DNA of 64,000 bases from Myxococcus fulvus (GTDB lineage Bacteria; Myxococcota; Myxococcia; Myxococcales; Myxococcaceae): the NCBI RefSeq assembly GCF_900111765.1, contig NZ_FOIB01000003.1, positions 186,001 to 250,000 of the forward strand, in the 5' to 3' direction. Under the pieces are notes generated by a model, which was not told the origin of the DNA, did not search any database, and saw only the letters and a program-made list of their open reading frames with translations. A program made the translations under genes and the position numbers. Of the stretch, positions 50,338-57,842 are shown piece by piece (position 1 is the stretch's first letter; each line of letters opens with the position of its first letter).

Positions 50338-50353
50338 GAAGCCCGCGGGCTTC
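50338..50353. promoter_or_regulatory. Perfect 16-bp palindrome (possible operator or terminator)
   Basis: GAAGCCCGCGGGCTTC lies 81 bases beyond the stop of the lipoprotein gene at 50434 and about 180 bases upstream of the PLD start, in a 276-base gap that holds no gene. With no loop it is better suited to a protein-binding site than to a terminator. Confidence 0.35.
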
Positions 50354-50433
50354 TGGAGCGAGGAGGACCCTGGTGGAGGCCCGCTGCTTGTCCCCGGGAC
50401 GCAGGCGCGTTGCACGGGAACGCAGGGGCGGTG

Positions 50434-51447
50434 TCAGGGGGTGGTCGAGGTCGCGCAGGGCCACCAGGCGGGCGGCGTGGCGCGGTCATCCCAGGCTCCG
50501 TCCCAGGGGTCGCGCAGGGTGTAGACCTGGGTGTTCGCGGAGACGCAGTAGCGCTCCGGATGCGGATTCACGTAGAGGGCCAGCTCCTGCGTGCCGGCGC
50601 TGAAGGGCCTGCAATAGGTCTCACTGGTCGACGCGGGAGGGGGCGCGGTGGCGGCGCGCACCTGCGTGCGCAGGGCGCTCGTGTTGTGCTCGCAGACGTA
50701 TCCGCGGAAGCGCCCGTCCAGCTCGATGAAGAGGTCCATCTTCACGCGTCCGCTGTTGACGTCGCAGCCGTCGAACCAGGTGTGGCCCGGTGGCAGCGCC
50801 GGGTCCTCCTTGTAGCGATACGAGACCAGGGAGTAGCCCTGCGGCGGCTCGGGGCACTGTGGGAACATGGCGTTGTAGAAGGGGTGGAGCGTGCCCTCGC
50901 GATACACCACGTAGTGGTACACGAGGGCGTCGTGGGTGTAGCCCTCCTGGTGCCCGATGACCTCGTCCGGGCTGCTCGTCGCGGTCAGGCTCACGGGGTC
51001 CAGCTTGCGGTTGCCGTTGCCGTCGACGTAGGCGAGCACGTAGGCGAGCCCGAACTTCATGCCTTCGTCTCCGTTGAGGAGGCCCGGTTCGGGCAGCTTG
51101 CGCACGGGCAGGTCGAAGGTGTTGGGGAAGCGGCCGCTCACCTTCACGTCCACACCCTGCCGCGAGTAGGCCGAGGACGGGCTGAGGCGCAGGCACTTGT
51201 TGTAGTCCTTCAGGGTGGTGATGGTCTTCATGCACTCGGCCGTGGCCTCGGGCCAGTGCTCCCAATGGAGGGCGACGCGCAGCTTCTCGCGGCGCGTGTC
51301 GTCGAGTGACTCGGCTGAGACCAGTGCGCCCTCCACGCTGAACAGGGCGTCGTCCTCGCCCTCTTCGCCGAGGATGTCGCCGCAGCCCATCGAGGTTCCG
51401 GCCAGCAATCCCAGGCACAGCACTCCGTGTCGCCATCGTCTCGTCAT
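50434..51447 (-). CDS. Secreted lipoprotein of the ECF sigma operon
   Basis: A 337-residue protein. ATG 51447 has GGGAG 6 bases upstream. The signal peptide ends at lipobox SMGC (LCLGLLAGTSMGCGD). The mature part contains about eight Cys (ATAECMKTITTL, DYNKCLRLS, CPEPPQGY, DGCDVNSG, GYVCEHNT, YCRPF, YCVSAN, WPCATS), probably forming disulfides in a compact exported domain. I do not recognise a family. It follows the anti-sigma gene by 76 bases in the same direction, and may be a target or sensor of that regulator. Confidence 0.75.
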   Translation of the reverse strand: MTRRWRHGVLCLGLLAGTSMGCGDILGEEGEDDALFSVEGALVSAESLDDTRREKLRVALHWEHWPEATAECMKTITTLKDYNKCLRLSPSSAYSRQGVDVKVSGRFPNTFDLPVRKLPEPGLLNGDEGMKFGLAYVLAYVDGNGNRKLDPVSLTATSSPDEVIGHQEGYTHDALVYHYVVYREGTLHPFYNAMFPQCPEPPQGYSLVSYRYKEDPALPPGHTWFDGCDVNSGRVKMDLFIELDGRFRGYVCEHNTSALRTQVRAATAPPPASTSETYCRPFSAGTQELALYVNPHPERYCVSANTQVYTLRDPWDGAWDDRATPPAWWPCATSTTP

Positions 51448-51523
51448 GCTTCGCTCCCGTGGTGGGTTCATCCCGGAAGACGCGGCACGGGCGTGGCGTG
51501 GGACATGTCGAAGCAACGAGGAG

Positions 51524-52306
51524 TCAGGGCTGTTCCCGGGGCAGCTCGCGCACCACGTGGCGAAGGGACGGGAGTGGCTCGAGGGCGGGAGGGAAACGGG
51601 GTGCCCGGGCGGCTTGCTCCAGCCACTGCCGCACGGCTGTGGGCGAGGGGGCCTCCGGAGTGGACGCGGTCAGCACGAAGACGAGCGCCTCGCGCTCCGA
51701 GCCCGTGTCCAGCTCCAGGCTCCCGGGGAGCAACATCCGTCCCGGCGCCAATTGGAGCGCGCCGCCCGTCTCCGGAAAGCCATGCAGTGGAGTGACCTGG
51801 CCCTGGCTGTCGACGGCGAGCACGTACAGGGCGCCGCCCAGCGGGTCCTCGACCTCCAGGCGCACGCGGTCTCCGGGCCGCAGCGTTCCATCCATGGCCT
51901 GCTCGAAGACGGCGTCGCCGCGTTTGACGTGCAGGCGCGTGGTCAGGCCTCCGCGCACGCGGATCCGCTCCTCGACGTCCTGCGCGGGGCGCAGGAGCGG
52001 CAGGCCCAGGGCGAGCAGGGCACAGAGCGCGAGCACTGGCTGGACCCAGCGAAAGGACCTTGCCCAGGGGTGGATGGGGGCGGGCTCCAGCTCATGCAGG
52101 CGTGGCTGGATGACGGAGAAGGGGCGCCGCCGCACGAAGGCGCTTTGCGCGGCGCGACGCTCCTCCAGGTGGGCCGCGAGCAGGGGCATCTCGTGTGCGG
52201 CCTCCTCCATGGACCGGGCCTCCTCGGGCGTCACTTCTCCGCAGAGGTAGCGTTCAATCAGGAGATCCGGGACGCCCGGGAAGCGGGGCAGGGATGAGGG
52301 GCTCAT
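51524..52306 (-). CDS. Putative anti-sigma factor with DUF4384-like C-terminus
   Basis: The 260-residue protein has a short N-terminal helical domain (LLIERYLCGEVTPEEARSME) like anti-sigma cytoplasmic domains but without the usual HXXXCXXC zinc site, one transmembrane helix near residues 90-110 (WVQPVLALCALLALGLPLL), and a periplasmic beta-sandwich of the DUF4384 type (LRPGDRVRLEVEDPLGGALYVL). Its ATG at 52306 overlaps the stop of the sigma factor gene (ATGA), so the two are translationally coupled. The pairing by gene order with an ECF sigma factor is the main support for an anti-sigma role; the signal is unknown. Confidence 0.72.
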   Translation of the reverse strand: MSPSSLPRFPGVPDLLIERYLCGEVTPEEARSMEEAAHEMPLLAAHLEERRAAQSAFVRRRPFSVIQPRLHELEPAPIHPWARSFRWVQPVLALCALLALGLPLLRPAQDVEERIRVRGGLTTRLHVKRGDAVFEQAMDGTLRPGDRVRLEVEDPLGGALYVLAVDSQGQVTPLHGFPETGGALQLAPGRMLLPGSLELDTGSEREALVFVLTASTPEAPSPTAVRQWLEQAARAPRFPPALEPLPSLRHVVRELPREQP

Positions 52307-52857
52307 GCGGAGGCGGGTCCTTTCCACGAGACGGCGCTCGGAGAGACTTCGAGGAGACGCCGGGCTGTCTCGAAGAAGGTCTGGAGCTTTCGTTGGACGG
52401 TCTTTCGTGACACGTCGAGCAGGGTGGCGATCTGCTCCTGTTCGAGTTCATCGAGGAACCGGTGCGCGACGATGCGCTGGACGTCCTCGGGACAGTGAGC
52501 GAGCACATGTCTCAGGAGGTCCGCGTCCGTGACGAACCGCTCCATCGAGGTGTCCAGCTCGTCGTCCACGGGGGCGCGCAGGGTGATGGCGCAGGTGCGC
52601 TCGGTGCGACGACGGCGCAGCAGCGAGAAGCACTGGCGGTCCGCCACCGTGAGCAGCCACGAGAGCGCGGAGGTGGCCTCGCGCACCTGCTTCAAATGGA
52701 CGTGGACCCGCAGGAACACCTCCTGCGTCACGTCCCAGGCTTGCGCGTCGTCCCCGAGCAATCGCTGGCAACGCCGGTGCACGGCCTCGCCATAGCGGTG
52801 GTAGTAGCCCTCGGTCCGTTCGACGTCCTCGTCCTTCGGTTGCACGTACGACCTCAC
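52303..52857 (-). CDS. ECF-type RNA polymerase sigma factor
   Basis: The 184-residue protein has an ECF sigma-2 region (CQRLLGDDAQAWDVTQEVFLRVHVHLK) and a C-terminal sigma-4 helix-turn-helix (CPEDVQRIVAHRFLDELEQE, then a recognition helix IATLLDVSRKTVQRKL). It should direct RNA polymerase to a small regulon, and the coupled downstream gene should restrain it. GTG 52857 is taken, but a GTG four codons later (52845) with GAGG upstream is equally plausible. The gene is divergent from a methyltransferase, whose upstream region could contain a target promoter, though I could not identify a clear -35 AAC-type motif. Confidence 0.85.
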   Translation of the reverse strand: MRSYVQPKDEDVERTEGYYHRYGEAVHRRCQRLLGDDAQAWDVTQEVFLRVHVHLKQVREATSALSWLLTVADRQCFSLLRRRRTERTCAITLRAPVDDELDTSMERFVTDADLLRHVLAHCPEDVQRIVAHRFLDELEQEQIATLLDVSRKTVQRKLQTFFETARRLLEVSPSAVSWKGPASA

Positions 52858-53055
52858 GTGGCCCCCAGCCAGTGTCGCCGAGCCGCGCGATGGATGGGAT
52901 GGGGTTCCTCGATGCGAGCCACATGGTCATCACGGCGTGGGGCATCTTGTCGGGACAGGCTTCAGCTCTTGACGCGTGGGGGGCTTGCTGTTCCCTCGAC
53001 GCGATTCGGGAGGGTGCTTGTCTGGGCGGCGAAGGTCTGCTGGGGTGTCTGTCTT

Positions 53056-53886
53056 ATGTCGACCCTTCAAGAGCGGATCGCCGCGTTCTATGACTTCCTC
53101 TGGCCATTCCTGGAGGAGGAGGGGACGCGGTATGCGTATCTGGACGCGTCGCCCGGTGGGCGGCCGATGTCGGAGCTGCTCGATGCGATTCCCGCGCGGC
53201 GGGGCGTGGGGGCGGGCTCGCGCGTGGTCGACGTCGGGTGTGGCAAGGGGCGTCAGGTGGTGGCGCTGGCGCGGCGGCTGGAGGGGCACGTCGTGGGGGT
53301 GGACCCGCTGGAGCAGAACCTGACGCTCGCGGCGGAGCGGGCCCGGCGGGAAGGGCTGGAGGGGCGGGTGAGCTTCGCGCGGGGTGGAATCGAGCGGCTC
53401 CCGCTGGAGTCGTCCTCGGTCGACTTCGTCTGGTGTCTGGACATGCTCAACCACGCCGAGGACCTGGAGGGCGCGATGAAGGAGTGCGCGCGCGTCCTTC
53501 GGCCGGGTTGTTCGATGATGAATTGCAGCGCGCTGGCGACGGAGCTGCTGGAGCCTCGCGAGGCGGAGCGCGTCACGTGGCGGTTGGGCATGAATCCCGC
53601 GACGTTGTCACGAGAGCGGATGTCCGCGGCCTGCGAGGCCGCCGGGCTGCGCATCGTGGAGTTCGGCACGACGACGGACGAGGGCTCGCCGTACCTGGAG
53701 GAACTGGACGAGGGGATGGCACGCCACGCGCTCCGGTTGGCGAAGGTGCGGCGGGCGCGGAAGCAGATGGAGTCCCGGCTGGGGGCCGACGCGCTCGACG
53801 TGCTGTGTGCCTATGACGAGTGGAACATCTTCCTGTTGCTCGGGAAGGTGACCTATGGCGTCTGGGTGCTGGAGCGGGCCGGGTGA
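53056..53886 (+). CDS. SAM-dependent methyltransferase (class I)
   Basis: The 276-residue protein has the class I Rossmann methyltransferase motifs: VVDVGCGKGRQVVALARRL (SAM loop), VVGVDPLEQNL and the SSSVDFVWCLDMLNHAEDL acidic segment, followed by LRPGCSMMN. The N-terminal part resembles the ubiquinone/menaquinone or arsenite-like methyltransferase group, and the C-terminal extension of about 70 residues is unusual. Substrate unknown. ATG 53056 is used; in-frame upstream codons lie within the intergenic region and lack a coding pattern. The gene is alone, between the ECF operon and a converging gene. Confidence 0.85.
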   Translation: MSTLQERIAAFYDFLWPFLEEEGTRYAYLDASPGGRPMSELLDAIPARRGVGAGSRVVDVGCGKGRQVVALARRLEGHVVGVDPLEQNLTLAAERARREGLEGRVSFARGGIERLPLESSSVDFVWCLDMLNHAEDLEGAMKECARVLRPGCSMMNCSALATELLEPREAERVTWRLGMNPATLSRERMSAACEAAGLRIVEFGTTTDEGSPYLEELDEGMARHALRLAKVRRARKQMESRLGADALDVLCAYDEWNIFLLLGKVTYGVWVLERAG

Positions 53887-53969
53887 GGCCCGGAGTACGG
53901 TAGTGCTCACGTCGCCACCGCGCATGGGGCCCTGACCAAGTCGAAGTAGGCCCGAGGACCGCGACGGCC

Positions 53970-55526
53970 CTACTGTGGGTCCTCGTACCGCAAGTGTCCC
54001 AGGTCCGTGTGCCCCCCAGCGTGGATGACAAAGGCATGCCGCCTGGGGTCCTGCTCCAGGCTCAACGTGTGCTCGCCCGGCGGAAGCCCCGCGATGATGA
54101 AGCGTCCGTCCCCGGTGACGCGCCGGAGCGGGCGGTCCTCGTCATCCCAGAGGTGGAGCGCGGGCCACGGGTCGAAGGGGGGCTCAGCCGGCAGTCCGAG
54201 GTGGCCCACGACGGCGCCCGTGTCCTCCAGGCGGATGTCGGCGACGATTCGCTCGCCCTCCTGGGCCTCCACGGTCACGCTGCCGGAGCGACCATCGTCG
54301 AGCCACGCATACACGGTCCGATGCCCGGCGGCGGGCTTCACCGCGAAGCCGGAGCCCTCGAACCGGACGTGATGGTACGTCGGAGGCGTGTTCCCGCAAC
54401 GCAGCACGTGCATCGGCGGCTGTGCGACCGCGATGCGCGCGCCTTGCGCCGGCGTGCCGTCGGGCAGCAGGACGTGTCCCGCGAACTCGAAGAACCGGGG
54501 CGTGGGCGCGTGCGGTGAGCCGATGACGAGGTGCGCGCTCGGGTCGTAGGGAACCTGGACGACCATGGGCTCCCCGGGTGACAGCGCCACCTCCTTCCCG
54601 CCGTGGAAGTCCCGCCACCCGTGGTAGCCGGTGACGGCGACAGCGCGGTTCCCCGCCTCCACCACGCCCGTCCACGTGCCGTCGTCCTGTCGTCGGAGGG
54701 GGACGCCCACCGACACCGCCTTGATGTCGTCGTCAGTGGCAGGCTGGAAGTGGCGCCAGTCGGAGCTGCGGCTGCGCCGGGGCTTCACCGTCACCGGGGT
54801 GAAGCCCGCGAGCTGGATGTCCAACGTTGCCCACGCCTCGGCCTGGACCTCCGCCTCGCGCGTCTGGGCCTGGGCCTCGGAGGTGAATGGATGGATTCGC
54901 ACCGCGCCTGGAGTGACACCGTCCAGGATGTAGCGGCCATTCGCGTCCGTCACCGCCTGGGTGGGCATCTGCCGGGGGACGGACGGAACGCTGAGCGCCA
55001 TGAGCCTCACACCCACGGCGGGCGTGCCGTCCAAGTTGCGCACCTGTCCGCTGAGCGTCGCCCCAGGAGGCAATGCCAGCACGGTAGAGATGCTCCCTCC
55101 CGCGACGAGCCCGAGGTCGTGCTCACAGGCCTCTCCGTGCCCGACACCCCGGGCGCAGAGATGGACCACGCCCGTCGGCGCCTCGGGGAAGAGCGCGATG
55201 CCCTGTGCGTTGGTGACGGCCGTCTCCAGCGGCGTCGCGACGTCGATGGGGTCTCTCAGCAGCGCCACCGTGGCTCCAGGGAGCGGGCGCTGATCCCTCG
55301 CGGAGACCACCCGGACCTGCGCCTTCCCCCTGCCGTCCAGGGATGGAGGGAGGCGGGGTGGGGCCTCTTTGGGGACGGCAGGCTTTACCGGCGCGGGGAG
55401 CGGCGCCGGGGTGGGAGTGGAGGCGGGCGGAGGCGAGGCGAGTGTCAGCTCGTGTCGCACCAGCGCCGCCGCGCAGAGCGAGACCGCCAGCCCGGTGACG
55501 GCAATCCATCCACCTCGTCCTCGCAT
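53970..55526 (-). CDS. Surface protein with repeated CarboxypepD-like beta-sandwich domains
   Basis: A 518-residue protein with an N-terminal uncleaved signal anchor (WIAVTGLAVSLCAAALVRH) and a Pro/Ala-rich linker near residues 35-60. Two or three carboxypeptidase-regulatory-like domains follow (VRVVSARDQRPLPGATVALL; LSGQVRNLDGTPAVGVRLMAL; FEFAGHVLLPDGTPAQGARIAV). Such domains mediate adhesion or polymer binding on the envelope. ATG 55526 has GGAGG 8 bases upstream; a longer frame begins at 55586 but includes no ribosome site. It is divergent from the next lipoprotein gene. Confidence 0.8.
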   Translation of the reverse strand: MRGRGGWIAVTGLAVSLCAAALVRHELTLASPPPASTPTPAPLPAPVKPAVPKEAPPRLPPSLDGRGKAQVRVVSARDQRPLPGATVALLRDPIDVATPLETAVTNAQGIALFPEAPTGVVHLCARGVGHGEACEHDLGLVAGGSISTVLALPPGATLSGQVRNLDGTPAVGVRLMALSVPSVPRQMPTQAVTDANGRYILDGVTPGAVRIHPFTSEAQAQTREAEVQAEAWATLDIQLAGFTPVTVKPRRSRSSDWRHFQPATDDDIKAVSVGVPLRRQDDGTWTGVVEAGNRAVAVTGYHGWRDFHGGKEVALSPGEPMVVQVPYDPSAHLVIGSPHAPTPRFFEFAGHVLLPDGTPAQGARIAVAQPPMHVLRCGNTPPTYHHVRFEGSGFAVKPAAGHRTVYAWLDDGRSGSVTVEAQEGERIVADIRLEDTGAVVGHLGLPAEPPFDPWPALHLWDDEDRPLRRVTGDGRFIIAGLPPGEHTLSLEQDPRRHAFVIHAGGHTDLGHLRYEDPQ

Positions 55527-55680
55527 GACGTGGACCTCCGAGCACCTCGTGGGCGCGACGCTCCACGGTACCACCGCCCTGCACAAGGCAGACAGCTGCC
55601 CATGAATATTTCCAGGAAGAGCGCGTCTTCAGCGCACTCACTGGCCACGAGTCCCCCTGGCCACATCCCCCGGAGCTGAC

Positions 55681-56508
55681 ATGTCCTCGCGCGCCTTCGT
55701 CGCGTCCCTGGTTGCGTTCTCCCTCACCGGCTGCGCCGGCATGGTCGTCACCACGACGAAGACGGGGCTCGATGGCAAGACGGTCGTCACCAGCTCGGAC
55801 CCCGCGGAGCAGGCGCGCATCGATGCCGAGGCGCGTGAGAACGAGGACTACGCCAAGGCCATCGCCGCCGCGCCCCGACGCGCGTCCCAGGACCTCATCG
55901 AGGTCGCCGTGTTCGAGACCAGCGTCTCCGAGGAGCTCTCCAAGTCGGTGGACCGCGAGAAGCTGGAGGCCATGCTCCTGGGCGAGCTGTCCAATGACCC
56001 GCGGCTGCGCATCGTCCCCGTGAAGGGCCTGTCGTCCAGCGGCCTGCGCGCGGGTGCCTCCACCGAGGAGCGCATCGACGCGGCCCGCGGGAAGGGAATC
56101 TCCCCGGACGTGTGGGTCTTCCCGGCCGTCTTCCTCTCCGACGCGGTGGGCACGAGCGGCGGCAAGCTCGTCTCGATGAAGGCCTTCACCGTGCGCGGCG
56201 ACGTCATCTCCGCGTACGGCACCGGCACGTCGCAGGCCGAGGACAAGGGCACCCTTTTCCAGAACGAACAGGTCGTGAAGAACACCGCGGCGAGGACCCG
56301 CTCCGTGGTCCTCGACCAGCTCGGACCCAACCTGCCTTCGCGCGAGGCGGTGGCCGGACTGCAGAAGGCGCGGATGCAGAAGAAGGTGGCCACCATCGAG
56401 GAGCAGGCCGGCATCCTCCCCGAGGACGACGCGCAGACGCGCCTCAGGAAGATCCTCGAGGCGGCCAAGAACGGCCCCAAGCCCGCGCAGGCGGCCGCCC
56501 AGGAATAG
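55681..56508 (+). CDS. Lipoprotein of unknown function, possibly CsgG-like
   Basis: A 275-residue protein with lipobox LTGC at residue 19 and GGAG 5 bases before ATG 55681. The folded part (LIEVAVFETSVSEELSKSVD; DPRLRIVPVKGLSSSG; PDVWVFPAVFLSDAVGTS) resembles the periplasmic nucleotide-binding-like domains of CsgG or similar outer-membrane lipoproteins, by pattern only. The tail is Ala/Gln/Lys-rich helical (ILEAAKNGPKPAQAAAQE). Function unknown. Confidence 0.7.
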   Translation: MSSRAFVASLVAFSLTGCAGMVVTTTKTGLDGKTVVTSSDPAEQARIDAEARENEDYAKAIAAAPRRASQDLIEVAVFETSVSEELSKSVDREKLEAMLLGELSNDPRLRIVPVKGLSSSGLRAGASTEERIDAARGKGISPDVWVFPAVFLSDAVGTSGGKLVSMKAFTVRGDVISAYGTGTSQAEDKGTLFQNEQVVKNTAARTRSVVLDQLGPNLPSREAVAGLQKARMQKKVATIEEQAGILPEDDAQTRLRKILEAAKNGPKPAQAAAQE

Positions 56509-56648
56509 GCAGACATCTGGCCCGGAGGGCGCGTCATGCCCGTGGCGGAGCCGTTTCCTGGCGCAATCCCCAAGGTGGCGGCGCTGCCATGGGGCCCGGA
56601 GTGGGGTAGGGTGTCGCCCCTTCTCGCACCTCGGGATTCCTCGACCGC

Positions 56649-57797
56649 ATGTCCACGGACGTTCCTGTCACCGAAGAGGCCGTGCGTCCCGCGCCCTGGC
56701 GGGCGAGGCTTCGGGCCCTGGGCTCGGAGCTGGCGTTCCCCGTCAGCCTCTTCTTCTTCAGCCGGCTGGCGTTGCTGCTGCTCGCGCGGGTGTCGCTGGT
56801 GTTCGACAACCGGCTGCACCGCCCACCGTTCCAGCAGACGGGCCCGGCGGGACTGGATGCGTTCTGCCGCTGGGACTGCGGCTGGTACACGGAGATCGCC
56901 CGTCAGGGCTATGAGCGTCCGCAGGCCACCAACTTCTTCCCGCTGCTGCCCATGCTGGGCCGGCTGGTCCGTGAGGCGACGGGCCTGAGCATCCAGGTGT
57001 CGCTGGTGCTGGTGGCCAACGTGGCCGGGCTGCTCGGGCTCATCGTCCTCTACCGGCTCTTCCGCACGCTCGAGGACGAGGACACGGCCCGCGCGGCCCT
57101 GCTGCTCTTCACCGCCTATCCGTTCGCCTTCTTCCAGTCCGCGGGCTACCCGGAGTCGTGGATGGTGTTCCTCACCGCGCTCGCGGTGCTGCTCAGCCTG
57201 CGAGGGCGGCACTGGTGGGCGGCGCTCGCGCTGGGCTTCGGTGGGCTGTCACGCCACCTGTCGCTCGTGGCGGGGCTCTCGTTGCTCTATCAGCAGCTGC
57301 GCTCCCGGGGCGGCGGGCTCAAGGCGTGGTTCCACCGCGACATCCTGGCACTCGCCGTGCCGCTGGTCGTGACGTCGCTCTACTTCGTCTTCCTCGCGTG
57401 GAAGTTCGGCGACCCGCAGCTCTGGTGGAAGGTCCGCGCCGGTGAGTGGTCGGGCGCGTGGTCGGGGCTCGGGACCTGGTGGCTCCGAGATGACTGGGCG
57501 CCCGAGGTCAGCCTCTACGTGGCGGTGTCCTTCATCCCGGGCGTGGGGGCGCTCCTGCTCGCGCGCCGTCGCCAGTGGTGGCCGCTGGCCGCGTTCGGCA
57601 TTCCGTTGATGCTGGTGCTGTGGACGGTGGGCCTGGTGGGCCTGGGCCGCTACAGCGCGGCCGTGTGGCCCGCGTTCCTTCCGCTGGGCGCGTGGCTCGC
57701 GCGCCGGCCCGCGCTGCGAGGACCCGTGGTGCTCGGCATGGCCCTGTTCCAGGGCATGCTCGTGTTCCTCTTCGTGCACTCCTATCCCATCAACTGA
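56649..57797 (+). CDS. PIG-V-like GT-C glycosyltransferase
   Basis: The 382-residue protein has about nine to ten membrane helices and the family signature RWDCGWYTEIARQGY near residue 75, as in bacterial PIG-V-like mannosyltransferases, followed by NFFPLLPMLGRL and AYPFAFFQSAGYPES. GT-C enzymes use lipid-linked sugars and act on the periplasmic face; here it likely adds mannose or another sugar to a lipid or protein. The neighbour downstream is the giant surface protein, with which it converges across a strong hairpin, so co-expression is not implied. Confidence 0.88.
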   Translation: MSTDVPVTEEAVRPAPWRARLRALGSELAFPVSLFFFSRLALLLLARVSLVFDNRLHRPPFQQTGPAGLDAFCRWDCGWYTEIARQGYERPQATNFFPLLPMLGRLVREATGLSIQVSLVLVANVAGLLGLIVLYRLFRTLEDEDTARAALLLFTAYPFAFFQSAGYPESWMVFLTALAVLLSLRGRHWWAALALGFGGLSRHLSLVAGLSLLYQQLRSRGGGLKAWFHRDILALAVPLVVTSLYFVFLAWKFGDPQLWWKVRAGEWSGAWSGLGTWWLRDDWAPEVSLYVAVSFIPGVGALLLARRRQWWPLAAFGIPLMLVLWTVGLVGLGRYSAAVWPAFLPLGAWLARRPALRGPVVLGMALFQGMLVFLFVHSYPIN

Positions 57798-57801
57798 CGT
57801 C

Positions 57802-57838
57802 GAGGGCCCCGGTGGCGCATGGCCGCCGGAGCCCTCGG
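57802..57838. terminator. Bidirectional terminator between GT-C gene and Ig-repeat protein
   Basis: CGAGGGC, one mismatch, CCGGTGGC pair with GCCGCCGG, A, GCCCTCG (57802-57838) to give a 15-bp stem with a 5-base loop, between converging stop codons at 57797 and 57843. Confidence 0.65.
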
Positions 57839-57842
57839 TGGC

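Noticed and set aside
53887..53990. Hairpin between methyltransferase and surface protein genes as terminator
   Set aside because: CGAGGACC pairs with GGTCCTCG, but one arm lies inside the coding end of the minus-strand gene and the loop is long, so I do not annotate it as a terminator.
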